From the NCBI GenBank assembly GCA_964599655.1, contig CAZRGV010000014.1:1-64000 (forward strand): a stretch of DNA of 64,000 nucleotides, in the 5' to 3' direction. A program made the translations under genes and the position numbers. This document shows positions 9,774 to 18,067 of the stretch, piece by piece (position 1 is the first letter of the stretch; each line of letters starts with the position of its first letter). This stretch comes from CAZRGV01 sp964599655 (GTDB taxonomy: Bacteria; Planctomycetota; Planctomycetia; Isosphaerales; Isosphaeraceae). The notes below the pieces were generated by a model. The model ran no database searches and had not been told where the DNA came from. It saw nothing but the letters and a program-made list of their open reading frames with translations.

Positions 9774-10778
9774 ATGAGCGACCTGGCAATCCGAGTGAAG
9801 GACCTCCACAAGCGCTACCCGGGCCGCGATGGACCGGTCGACGCGGTCAACGGGCTCGACCTGGAGATTCGAATTGGAGAGTGCTTCGGACTGCTCGGGC
9901 CCAATGGCGCGGGGAAGACGACGACGGTCGAGATCCTCGAAGGTCTGAACGAGCCGACTTCCGGCGACGTCGAAGTCCTGGGTCGACGATGGGCGACCGA
10001 TGAGACGGAGATCCGGGAGCGGATCGGCGTCACGCTCCAGGAAACGCGGTTCCCGGACAAGTCGACCGTCAAGGAACTGGTTCAGCTTTTCCGGAGCTTC
10101 TACCGCCAGGGGTTGGAGCCCGAGGACGTGCTGGCCAGGGTGGCCCTGGAATCCAAGGCCAACGCCTTCGTCGAGACCCTCTCGGGCGGCCAACAACGGC
10201 GGCTCGCCGTGGCGATCGCACTGGTGGGTGATCCCGAGTTACTCTTCCTCGACGAGCCGACGACGGGGCTCGACCCACAGGCAAGGCGGCAACTCTGGGA
10301 TGTGATCCGAGACCTCCAGGGACGAGGCCGCACCACCTTGCTGACGACCCACTACATGGACGAGGCCGAGAAGCTCTGCGACCGGGTCGCGATCGTCGAC
10401 CACGGCAAGGTCATCGCCCTGGGATCGCCCTCGGAGCTGATCGCGAGGATCGGTGGGGAGCACGTCGTTGAGTTCGCGGTGTCGATCGAAGGGATCGCCC
10501 CCGAGGCCGAGGCCTACGCCGACCTCGACGCCGTCCTCTCGGCTCGCCTCGAGAACGATGGCTATGCGTTGACCGTCGCGGAGCCGCACCGGGCCATTCC
10601 CGCCTTGCTCGACCGCCTGGAAGCCGAAGGGCGAACCCTGGCAAGGCTCACCACTCGCCAGGTCAGCCTCGAAGACGTGTTTGTTTCACTGACGGGCCGG
10701 CACCTTCGTGATGACGAGCCGGCGGAGACCGCCCCGAAACCCGGCCGTCGAGGGCGTCGACGATCGCGGTCGATGTGA
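9774..10778 (+). CDS. ABC transporter ATP-binding protein (ABC-2 type export)
   Basis: A 334-residue cytoplasmic ATPase. Walker A is GPNGAGKTTT (about 42-51), the Q-loop is in GVTLQETRFPD, the signature is LSGGQQRRLAV (about 137), Walker B LLFLDEPTTGLDPQ with D-loop, and the H-loop is TTHYMDEAE. After about residue 225 comes a C-terminal regulatory domain with HVVEFAVSIEG, typical of the CcmA/DrrA/NodI-like drug and polysaccharide exporters. It has no permease directly behind it; the ABC-2 permease at 13491 on the same strand, two minus-strand genes away, is the most likely partner. Cargo is unknown. Confidence 0.92.
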   Translation: MSDLAIRVKDLHKRYPGRDGPVDAVNGLDLEIRIGECFGLLGPNGAGKTTTVEILEGLNEPTSGDVEVLGRRWATDETEIRERIGVTLQETRFPDKSTVKELVQLFRSFYRQGLEPEDVLARVALESKANAFVETLSGGQQRRLAVAIALVGDPELLFLDEPTTGLDPQARRQLWDVIRDLQGRGRTTLLTTHYMDEAEKLCDRVAIVDHGKVIALGSPSELIARIGGEHVVEFAVSIEGIAPEAEAYADLDAVLSARLENDGYALTVAEPHRAIPALLDRLEAEGRTLARLTTRQVSLEDVFVSLTGRHLRDDEPAETAPKPGRRGRRRSRSM

Positions 10779-10797
10779 CCTTCCCACCGACCCTCGA

Positions 10798-11655
10798 TCA
10801 AGGCGGCTTGATGGCTGTCAGGATGCCATAACGCATGCTGCCGATTGCATAAGCGAGCCAGATTCGCGCCATCGTCAAGGCGAAGACCCGGTTCGGGTTG
10901 TCGCGAGAGAGGACGAACCGGCGGTAGTCGCGACGGGAGCAGAACCCCTTGAGGGCCCGGCCAAGGCAGATCCGCCAGGTCCGGCCAACCTGTCGGCTGA
11001 CGTCTCGGATCTCAGTCAGCTCGAGGCCCGACTCCCGGATCAACCGTTGGTACTCTCGGGCCGATCCCATCTGAGCCAGCCGTCCCTCGCGGCAGATCGG
11101 TTCGAGCAGGTGCTGGATTTCCCAGGAGCGCGGCGACTCGCGGGTGAGCCAGGCACAAACGACGAACCGGCCACCTGGCTTGAGGACCCGCAGGACCTCC
11201 TCGAAGCAGGTAGTGAGGCTCGCCATGTGCTCGGAGCTCTCGATGGCGAGGACCACGTCGAACTGGTCGGCGGGCAGGCCGTTCTCAAGCCAGTCGCGGA
11301 GCAGGTACTGGGGGTTATCCGCGTCAGGATTGAGGCTCTGGGCATAGCTGTGCTGGGCCTGGGAGACGGTCAAGGCGGTGACGATCGCGCCGCGCTCGAG
11401 AGCCAGGAGGCGGGCCGTTCCGCCGTAGCCGCAGCCGACGTCGCAGACCGAATCCCCTGGCTTGATCCGGGCAAGGTCGGCGACGAGGTCGATCAACTGC
11501 CGGACCGCGACCTCGGGAGACTCGCGGCCGGTCGTCCAGAGCCCGTGATGAACGTGCTCGCCCCAGATCTCCCGGTAGAAGCGGTCGAGGTCGTCGTAGT
11601 GCGCCGCGACGTCGAAGCGTCCGGGCTCCTCTCGAGGGACGATCATGGGAACCAC
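10798..11655 (-). CDS. SAM-dependent methyltransferase, tocopherol/cyclopropane-synthase-like
   Basis: A 285-residue class I methyltransferase. It opens with VAAHYDDLDRFYREIWGEHVHHGLW, the pattern of gamma-tocopherol-type and related small-molecule C/N-methyltransferases. Motif I is VCDVGCGYGG (around 73), then ESSEHM, and the post-I/III block [13 protein letters not shown]. The C-terminal half is basic with RTWRICLGRALKGF and may contact a membrane or lipid acceptor. It lies tail-to-tail with the ABC ATPase (19 bases between) and just downstream of the S10 carboxypeptidase on the same strand. The substrate cannot be fixed; a quinone or isoprenoid is an inference from family resemblance only. 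Confidence 0.85.
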   Translation of the reverse strand: MVPMIVPREEPGRFDVAAHYDDLDRFYREIWGEHVHHGLWTTGRESPEVAVRQLIDLVADLARIKPGDSVCDVGCGYGGTARLLALERGAIVTALTVSQAQHSYAQSLNPDADNPQYLLRDWLENGLPADQFDVVLAIESSEHMASLTTCFEEVLRVLKPGGRFVVCAWLTRESPRSWEIQHLLEPICREGRLAQMGSAREYQRLIRESGLELTEIRDVSRQVGRTWRICLGRALKGFCSRRDYRRFVLSRDNPNRVFALTMARIWLAYAIGSMRYGILTAIKPP

Positions 11656-11705
11656 CCTTTCGAGCCAGAACCGACCGGCCGAGAGGTCCGCGGAAGACGA
11701 GAGAG

Positions 11706-13283
11706 TCAGTCCTCCTTCTGGCCCGAAGACTTCGACAGGAACTCGGCCACCTCGCGCTTGAGTTTCCCAAGCGAGGGGCCGTGGACGTACATCATGTGGC
11801 CGGCCTCATATTCGGCGGTCTCGATGTTCTTGCGCTGTTCGGGCAAGAGGTTCATGTGGGCCAGGGTATACTCGGTGGCGAAGTACGGTGTGGCCAGGTC
11901 GAAGTAGCCCGAGGCGACGAAGATCTTCATGTGAGGGTTCTTGGCCAGGGCGTCTCGAAGGGCGGCGCTGGTGTCGGGGTAACCCATCTGGGAGCCCCAG
12001 TCCCAGTTGCCGACGCCTTCGCCGAGGATGAAGTAGGGGACATCGGTCTGGTAGCCAAGCTCGTCACGGACGTACTGATTGAAGGTTGACGTGTAAGGCG
12101 CTCGGATGGCCGAGATGCTCGGGTCGGTCTCCGGCCTCTCGCCGACGACCGAGTCGTCAATTCCCTTGTAACGGCTGTCGATTCGGCCGACGGTGCGCTT
12201 CTGGTCGCGGAGCAGTTCCTTGCAGAAGTGCATGATCTCGACGCGAAGGTTGCTGTTCTCGACATACGACTCGTCGAGGCCGGTGTATCGGGCGAGCCGG
12301 CGCACGACCTCGCGACGCTGGTCGTCGGGGAGCCGGTCGCCCTGTTCCAGGGCTCTCGCGTAGGTTTCGGCCGACCAGCGTTCGACTTCGTCGAGCGTTT
12401 TATGCAGATCGGCCTGAAGGTCGTTGGGCAGCTTTTTGTGATACCACGCGGTGGCCGCGAAGCTGGGCAGGTAGAGGACGTAGGGCAAGTCGTTGCCCCG
12501 GGCGAACCGAAGCGTCTGGAAGTTCAGTACGGACGAGACCAGGACGATCCCGTTCAGGGCGATCCCCTGGTCGACCAGGTGATCCGAGAGGCCCGCGGCG
12601 CGGGTCGTACCGTAGCTTTCGCCGACGAGGTACAGCGGCGAGGCCCAGCGCTCGTTGCGGGTCAGGTACATCCGGATGAACTCGCCGACCGAGTCGATAT
12701 CGCCCCTCAGGCCGTGGAACTTCTTGTTCAGCTCGGGCTTCACGGCCCTGCTGTAGCCGGTGCCGACCGGGTCGATGAAGACAAGGTCGGTGCGGTCGAG
12801 CCAGGTCTGCTCGTTGTCGATGAGCTGGAAGGGGGGCGCGGGGAAGCTCGCGTCGTCGGGCAGGGGGACTCGCTTGGGACCGATCGCCCCAAGATGCAGC
12901 CAGACTGAGGCCGAGCCGGGCCCGCCATTGAAGCTGAACATCAACGGGCGCTTCGAGGTGTCGCCGGCCCCGTCGAGGGTGTAGGCGATGTAGAAGATGT
13001 GGGCCTCGGGCTTCCCCTCACGGTCGTTGATCGGCAAGAAGCCCGTTGTCGCGGTGTACTTGAGGGTCCGGTCGCCGATCCGGATCTCGTGCTTCGTGAC
13101 GACCGGCTCCTTGTCGTCCTTGTCCTTCTTCTCTTTCTCCTTACTGGTATCCTTGGCCTGATCCTTGTCGGGTTTGGAGTCGGCCGTGCTCTCGGTGTGG
13201 TCGGCAGTCTGCTGCCAGGCGAGGGCAGGGTCGGCCGTCAAAAGGAGCAGGGTGGCGAGCAGTTTGGCGAATGGTCGCATCAT
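11706..13283 (-). CDS. S10 family serine carboxypeptidase-like peptidase, exported
   Basis: A 525-residue exported hydrolase of the S10 alpha/beta fold, removing C-terminal residues from peptides in characterised relatives. The start at 13283 (or 13280, ATGATG) begins a signal peptide ending near ADPALAWQQ. A charged Asp/Lys/Glu linker (about 27-60) follows. Oxyanion-loop motif FNGGPGSASVWLHLGAIGP, nucleophile LVGESYGTTRAAGLSDHL, the late Asp region GYFDLATPYFATEY and catalytic His in YEAGHMMYVH are all in order, so the triad is complete. Bacterial S10 proteins of this type are common in planctomycetes and acidobacteria. It is the first gene of a minus-strand pair with the methyltransferase 50 bases downstream. 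Confidence 0.92.
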   Translation of the reverse strand: MMRPFAKLLATLLLLTADPALAWQQTADHTESTADSKPDKDQAKDTSKEKEKKDKDDKEPVVTKHEIRIGDRTLKYTATTGFLPINDREGKPEAHIFYIAYTLDGAGDTSKRPLMFSFNGGPGSASVWLHLGAIGPKRVPLPDDASFPAPPFQLIDNEQTWLDRTDLVFIDPVGTGYSRAVKPELNKKFHGLRGDIDSVGEFIRMYLTRNERWASPLYLVGESYGTTRAAGLSDHLVDQGIALNGIVLVSSVLNFQTLRFARGNDLPYVLYLPSFAATAWYHKKLPNDLQADLHKTLDEVERWSAETYARALEQGDRLPDDQRREVVRRLARYTGLDESYVENSNLRVEIMHFCKELLRDQKRTVGRIDSRYKGIDDSVVGERPETDPSISAIRAPYTSTFNQYVRDELGYQTDVPYFILGEGVGNWDWGSQMGYPDTSAALRDALAKNPHMKIFVASGYFDLATPYFATEYTLAHMNLLPEQRKNIETAEYEAGHMMYVHGPSLGKLKREVAEFLSKSSGQKED

Positions 13284-13490
13284 TGGCGTCTCGGAAAGGT
13301 CTTGGAGCGGCCGGCCTGGCGGAGCGAGCCTGCCGGGGCAACACGAGGCCATGATCGTACACATGAAGGCCCGGTCCGGCCAGTCTGGCGAACCGAGGTG
13401 GAGGATTGGACCCCGGATGCCTATACTCAATCCTTGAGGGAGGGCGGTGAGGAGCCGCCGCTGGATCGCCGTTGGTTGAGGCATGCCGGG

Positions 13491-14558
13491 ATGTCGAAAT
13501 ATCACTCGCTTCGCGAGCTTTACCTCACGAGGCTGCGCGAGTTCTACCGTCAGCCGGCCCGGATCTTCTGGGTCTATGGTTTTCCCACGGTCCTGGCCGT
13601 CGTGCTCGGGGTCGCGTTCAAGAGCGGGTCGAAGCAGACGATCCCCGTGCTGGTAGCGGATGCGCCAGGGGTGGAGGCGGTCACGACGGCTCTGGACTCC
13701 GACCTTGGCCGCTCGGAGCGAGCCGGACGGCCGGGCATCACCTACACGACCTTACCCTTCGACCAGGCGATGCGGAAGCTCAAGACGGGAAAGGCGTCGA
13801 TGGTGGTGGAGCCCTCGACCTCGGGTGGGGTGACCTACCACTATGATCCAACCCGGCCCGAGGCCAACGTGGCCCGGGCGGCCGTCGATGACGTTCTCCA
13901 GCGGGCCAAGGGGCGCGTCGATGTCGTGCCGGTCAAGGATGACCCGGTGACCGAGCTCGGCTCGCGATATATCGACTTCCTGATCCCGGGCCTCATCGGC
14001 CTGAACACGATGGGGGGCGGACTCTGGGGGATCGGCTTTCTGCTGGTTAACTTCCGGATCGCCAAGCTCCTGAAGCGGTTCATGGCCACGCCCATGCCGC
14101 GTGAGCACTTCCTAATGGCGGTCCTTGGCGCCCGGCTGACCTTCCTCATCCCCGACGTCGGCGTGCTCCTGCTGCTGGGTTCCTTCCTGTTTCAGATGCC
14201 GATCCGGGGGAGCCTGCTGCTCCTGGCGGTCGTCGAGATCGTGGGCGCCCTGGCCTTCGCCGGCATCGGACTGCTGGTCGCGAGCCGGGCCAAGACCACC
14301 GAGACCGTCAGCGGGCTGATGAACCTAGTCATGATCCCGATGTGGCTGCTCTCGGGCGTCTTCTTCGCCTCCGACCGCTTCCCGGCCTATCTCCAGCCCC
14401 TGATTCAGGCCCTGCCGCTGACTCAGCTCGTCAACGCCTTGCGGCTGATCCTGCTCGAAGGGGAGGGGCTGATGGCCGTCGCGCCCGCCCTGGCCATCTT
14501 GAGCGCCTGGGCCGTCGGCACCTTCTTCCTGGCCCTTCGGCTCTTCCGCTGGTCGTGA
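13491..14558 (+). CDS. ABC-2 type transporter permease
   Basis: A 355-residue inner-membrane protein. The open frame extends upstream, but ATG at 13491 is the natural start: MSKYHSLRELYLTRLREFYRQPARIFWVYG gives a cytoplasmic amphipathic helix, then TM1 (TVLAVVLGVAF), a large extracytoplasmic domain (about 45-170), and five more helices including LIGLNTMGGGLWGIGFLLV and the ABC-2 signature region with MNLVMIPMWLLSGVFFASDRFP. This is the ABC2_membrane/NodJ-DrrB class. The ATPase at 9774-10778 lacks its own permease and is the likely partner. The last 234 bases overlap the convergent gene at 14325-15218. Confidence 0.88.
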   Translation: MSKYHSLRELYLTRLREFYRQPARIFWVYGFPTVLAVVLGVAFKSGSKQTIPVLVADAPGVEAVTTALDSDLGRSERAGRPGITYTTLPFDQAMRKLKTGKASMVVEPSTSGGVTYHYDPTRPEANVARAAVDDVLQRAKGRVDVVPVKDDPVTELGSRYIDFLIPGLIGLNTMGGGLWGIGFLLVNFRIAKLLKRFMATPMPREHFLMAVLGARLTFLIPDVGVLLLLGSFLFQMPIRGSLLLLAVVEIVGALAFAGIGLLVASRAKTTETVSGLMNLVMIPMWLLSGVFFASDRFPAYLQPLIQALPLTQLVNALRLILLEGEGLMAVAPALAILSAWAVGTFFLALRLFRWS

Positions 14559-15218
14559 CCGGACGAAGACCGGCCGTCGGAAGACGTCGGCCAGGTCGTG
14601 CCGTCGGAGCGACTCCTGCCTGATCGTGCCCGAGGCCAGCGGTGGCACGTCCACCTCGTCGATCAGGTGGCCGAGGAACGTGGCCTTGGCCAGTAGCTCG
14701 ATCTCGAAGAAGTCGGACTCTGACTGGAGCGGGATCGCCGCCAGCGGGATCCGTCGATGGAGCCGGCAAGGGCTGTGCGGGTCGAGCACAGGCAGGGCGA
14801 ACAGGAGCCTCCAACGCAGGCCGCGAAGCCACCGCAGGAGGCGCGCGATACCTCCGTCGCCGGGACGACGGCCAATCACATGGTCGCACCGGTCGATCGA
14901 CTTCAGCAACGGGTCGAGATGTTTGGACGTCCAGGGCTCGACGGCCGTCGTGACCAGCACGAGGGGCAGCTTGGCTTCCGCCACGGCCTCAACGAGCGTC
15001 GGCCCCAGGCCGGCGTCAGACTTCGAGGGCAGAACCCTCGACTCGGACGCTCGGCCACGATCGCACAGTAGCCGAACGAGCCCCCGGGCGATCGCCTCGG
15101 CCCGCTCGGCATCGCCATCGTCGAGGACGAGGACCGTGACCCCCGCCCCCGTCATCGGCTCTCGGCGGAAATGGGCCTCGATCGGGTCTTCCGGAAGCGG
15201 CTCTTGACTTGTAGGCAT
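14325..15218 (-). CDS. GT2-like glycosyltransferase-related protein with antisense-overlapping tail
   Basis: A 297-codon frame. Residues 25-220 look like a GT-A sugar transferase: VTVLVLDDGDAERAEAIA, KLPLVLVTTAVEPWTSKHLD, CDHVIGRRPGDGG, then DPHSPCRLHRRIPLAAIPLQ, ESDFFEIELLAKATFLGH and IDEVDVPPL, comparable to the late acceptor region of dolichyl-phosphate-mannose-synthase-like GT2 enzymes (D-x-S-x-x-R-L-x-R, then Q-S-x-x-F-x-E). The usual N-terminal DxD is unclear. The last 76 residues, rich in E, G, Q and D, are simply the opposite strand of the permease gene and are probably not selected as protein. Either a stop codon has been lost or the tail is tolerated. Function unproven. Confidence 0.6.
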   Translation of the reverse strand: MPTSQEPLPEDPIEAHFRREPMTGAGVTVLVLDDGDAERAEAIARGLVRLLCDRGRASESRVLPSKSDAGLGPTLVEAVAEAKLPLVLVTTAVEPWTSKHLDPLLKSIDRCDHVIGRRPGDGGIARLLRWLRGLRWRLLFALPVLDPHSPCRLHRRIPLAAIPLQSESDFFEIELLAKATFLGHLIDEVDVPPLASGTIRQESLRRHDLADVFRRPVFVRSRPAEEPKGQEEGADGPGAQDGQGGRDGHQPLPFEQDQPQGVDELSQRQGLNQGLEIGREAVGGEEDAREQPHRDHD

Positions 15219-15254
15219 GAAAATCTTTGTGTGCGAAACTTCACCGAGCTCCGA

Positions 15255-16119
15255 TCAGGCCGGGACGGGGGCGAGCCAGTCGGCCAGGGCCTTGCGGAAG
15301 GCGGCCTGGAGGCGACGGGTGACGGGGCCTGNNNNNNNNNNNNNNNNNNNNNNNNNNNNNGACGACCGGCATGACCTCGATCGTCGTGCCGGAGAGCAGG
15401 ACCTCATCGGCACGTTTGAGCTGGTCGAGCGTGATCTCCGACTCAGCGAAGGGGATCGACTCGGCCTCGGCCAGGCGGAGCACGGCGAGTCGGGTGGTGC
15501 CAGGCAGGATGCCGGGGCTTTCCGGGGTCGCTTCGAGCCGGCCGTCGCGGATCCAGAGCAAGGACGAGTGGGTGGCCTCCGTGACGCGGCCGTCAGGAGC
15601 GACGAGCACCGCCTCGAACGCGCCGGCCTCGTGCGCGGCCTGATTGGCGAGCACGTTGGCCAGGAGGTTGGTCGACTTGACGTCGCAGCGCTTCCAGCGG
15701 AGGTCCGGCTGGCTGGAAACGGCCACCCCGGTCTCGCGGAGTCGGGCCTGCTCGGTGTCGTCGTAAGGCAGGACCACGATCAGCTCGGTGGGGGGCACGG
15801 GTGGGTTCGGGAACGCGTGCCGGCGAGGCGCGACGCCTCGGGTGATGTGGATGTAAACGGTTCCTTCGAGAATGCCGCTCCGGGCGATCGTATCATGAAT
15901 GCGCCCGAGGAGAGCGTCCATGTCGACGCCTTCAATCCGCATCTCGCGGAGGCTGCGTCGGAGCCGGGCCATGTGGTCGTCCTCGATCCAGTTGCGCCCG
16001 CCGTAGATGCGGCAGACCTCGTAGACGGCGTCGCCGAACAGGAACCCGCGGTCCCAGATCGGCACGCTCGCCTGCTCCGGGGGCATCAGTTTGCCGTTGA
16101 GGCAGGCCAGGCTGGGCAT
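15255..16119 (-). CDS. class IV PLP-dependent aminotransferase (branched-chain/D-amino-acid type), with assembly gap
   Basis: A fold-type IV PLP enzyme of about 285 residues. The start at 16119 gives ACLNGKLMPPEQASVPIWDR, then GFLFGDAVYEVCRIYGG, the catalytic Lys in KRCDVKSTNLLANVLANQ and the phosphate-binding EATHSSLLWI and GTTIEVMPV. The pattern matches D-alanine aminotransferase/BCAT-like enzymes. A 29-N gap (15332-15360) follows PVV. The correct C-terminus lies in another frame after the gap: GPVTRRLQAAFRKALADWLA, then PVPA and stop at 15257-15255. The N run therefore has the wrong length for the frame; the apparent continuation in the original frame is not real. Substrate (D-Ala/Asp, BCAA or aminodeoxychorismate) cannot be settled. 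Confidence 0.85.
15332..15360. other. assembly gap (29 N) in the class IV aminotransferase gene
   Basis: Twenty-nine N bases. The C-terminal coding sequence resumes in a different frame, so the true gap length differs from 29 by a non-multiple of three. Confidence 0.99.
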
Positions 16120-16414
16120 CGGACGCAATCCTCTCTCTCGGTCCTGGTTGCGGAAGACGCGCGAGACGGCGGCGGAGCGCAAGGCGACCCTGTCCCAAGG
16201 ATACCCGCGCCGATCCTCGAGCGGCAATGTCGGGCCCGCTCAGAAACCCGGCGGATCGTCCCGATCGCTTCCCGCGGCGCGGACCATCATCGTCGATCTC
16301 GACCCACGGTGTGTGTGAACCTCAACTCGGGATTGTCAAAGAGCCATTCCAGCACGAACCATCGACCGATCGCCACGGGGAGCGACGCCTCTTGGCGCCG
16401 GTCCGGCGATCGCG

Positions 16415-17815
16415 TCATCCGGTTCGTGGCGGAGTGGTTGGATCGCTGTGCCCAGCCGGAGTGGAATTTGGTGACGATCCAGGTCGGGCAGGGGGGATCA
16501 TTGGTGACGCAAACCCCTTGGTCGTTGAGATTTGTGTGGCGAAGCCTCCGGGCGTGGGCGTCGTGGATTTCGGTTCGTTTCGGGAACCGGAATCGCGTTC
16601 GGTTTTCGGTTCGATTCGGGAGGGAGATTCGGGGGCGGCCGGCGACGTTCGGGGGCATTCCTCGGAACCGGTGCTGGGTTCGTTTCGCGGGGCCGGCTCG
16701 ACGTCGGATTTCGGTTCGTTTCGGGATGCCGGCTCGGGGGATGTCGAGGCGGTTTGCTGCGACGCAAGGTGTTGCTTCCATTCGGCTTCGTGCTGAGCGT
16801 CGAGATCGCGGTCGCGGCCCATAGAGGGCCCCTGGCGGCGGATTCGCGAAAGCTCCTTGAGGGTGCGGAACAGGAGCGAGGTTTGCTCCGCCTCGTAGCG
16901 GCGACGCAGGGCTCCCTGGCGGCTCTTGTCGATCCAGACGCGTTCGGGGGCCTCGGCCCGTAAGGGGGCGTCGACCTCGGTCCAGAGTTGTTGTAGCAAG
17001 GCTTCGAGCCGGGCGATCTCGCGTTCGACGAGGGAACGAAGGCCGGCGCGGGCCTCGGCCTGGCTGGGGAGCTTTTCCTTGGCGTCGGCCAGACGGGCCA
17101 TGTGCCGGAGGTGCGAGGTCGAGGTGCTGTAGAAGCGATCCAGCTCCTCGAGGTCGATGTTGGGCGAGGCGGCCAGCACGTCGCGCCAGAAGAAGGCGGC
17201 CGGCTCGTCGGGCCGGAACCGGATCAAGGTGGTCTGTCCCAGCAGGCCGAGGCCGACGGTGGCCTCCTCGAACGTGAAGTATCCCTTCTCGTCGAGGATC
17301 TGCTTGAGGAGGTCCCACTTCTGGAGCAGCCAGTCGACCCCTTCGGAGAACTCCTGGAGCGGCCCGATGACCTGCTCGGGAAAGAGGTTGAAGTCGCCGG
17401 CCAGCGTGCGGAGTCGCCGGTCTCGTTTCCGGTCGACGCGGTCGAGGGCCTGTCGCCGGCGCCTGGCCAGGCCGGACTCGTCCTCGCGACGACACCGCCC
17501 GGCACGGACGGCGGCCAGCACGCCGATCTCCACAAGCTCGTGCTCGACCGGTCCCTGGGGCAGGATGTCGTACTTCCAGTCGGCGAGCTTCTTCTGGAAG
17601 GCCGCGGCGTCCTGCTGGGTGAGGAGGACACCACCGCTGAGGCCATGCTTGAGGGCGTTCAGCCTCGAGACGGCCTTGCCGGCCTCGGACCTGGGCCCCG
17701 TGGAGCGCTTCGCGTTGTTCTGCCGCGCCTGGAGGGCGGCCGGACTGAGGGTGTAGGGCTTGCGGTTCGGATTGGATTCCGAATTCGGATTCGAACGAGA
17801 GTCGGACGTCGCCAT
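16415..17815 (-). CDS. hypothetical protein, NALKHGL family, with repeated C-terminal tail
   Basis: A 466-residue protein of unknown function. The start used is ATG at 17815 behind GGTGG; a GTG four codons earlier is possible. The N-terminus has ARQNNAKRSTGPRSEAGKAV, then SRLNALKHGLSGG, a segment found in a large uncharacterised family of planctomycetes, acidobacteria and proteobacteria. Residues about 75-340 are charged and mostly helical (coiled-coil-like EKLPSQAEARAGLRSLVERE). The last 110 residues are low in complexity with repeats of the type (S/P)RNEP or SRIEP separated by Ser/Pro/Thr. No catalytic motif or signal peptide is seen. The NALKHGL box may bind nucleic acid given its basic character, but that is a guess. 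Confidence 0.7.
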   Translation of the reverse strand: MATSDSRSNPNSESNPNRKPYTLSPAALQARQNNAKRSTGPRSEAGKAVSRLNALKHGLSGGVLLTQQDAAAFQKKLADWKYDILPQGPVEHELVEIGVLAAVRAGRCRREDESGLARRRRQALDRVDRKRDRRLRTLAGDFNLFPEQVIGPLQEFSEGVDWLLQKWDLLKQILDEKGYFTFEEATVGLGLLGQTTLIRFRPDEPAAFFWRDVLAASPNIDLEELDRFYSTSTSHLRHMARLADAKEKLPSQAEARAGLRSLVEREIARLEALLQQLWTEVDAPLRAEAPERVWIDKSRQGALRRRYEAEQTSLLFRTLKELSRIRRQGPSMGRDRDLDAQHEAEWKQHLASQQTASTSPEPASRNEPKSDVEPAPRNEPSTGSEECPRTSPAAPESPSRIEPKTERDSGSRNEPKSTTPTPGGFATQISTTKGFASPMIPPARPGSSPNSTPAGHSDPTTPPRTG

Positions 17816-18067
17816 GAGTTGTTCCACCCTGGTTGATTTGACGTTTGTTCAGGTCGTCGTTGCCAGACGCTCGAAGTTGCCAAGACAGCGAATGCGTCTC
17901 GTCTTTTACTATCGAGGAATCGGGGGAGGATTTTCGGAAAGAGTGGGAAAAATGTTCGGGCGCGCATGACTGAGTGGCCCGAGGCGGCTCGAGAGTCGGA
18001 TCGGGGTCGGCGCGCGCGGGCGTTGTCCGGGCCACCCGCGGTCATGGCGAGTTCTACCGGGTTAAGT

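Noticed and set aside
15241..15330. C-terminal tail of the aminotransferase in its original frame after the N run
   Set aside because: That frame gives an Arg/Pro-rich tail, while the shifted frame restores the expected class IV C-terminus ending at 15255.
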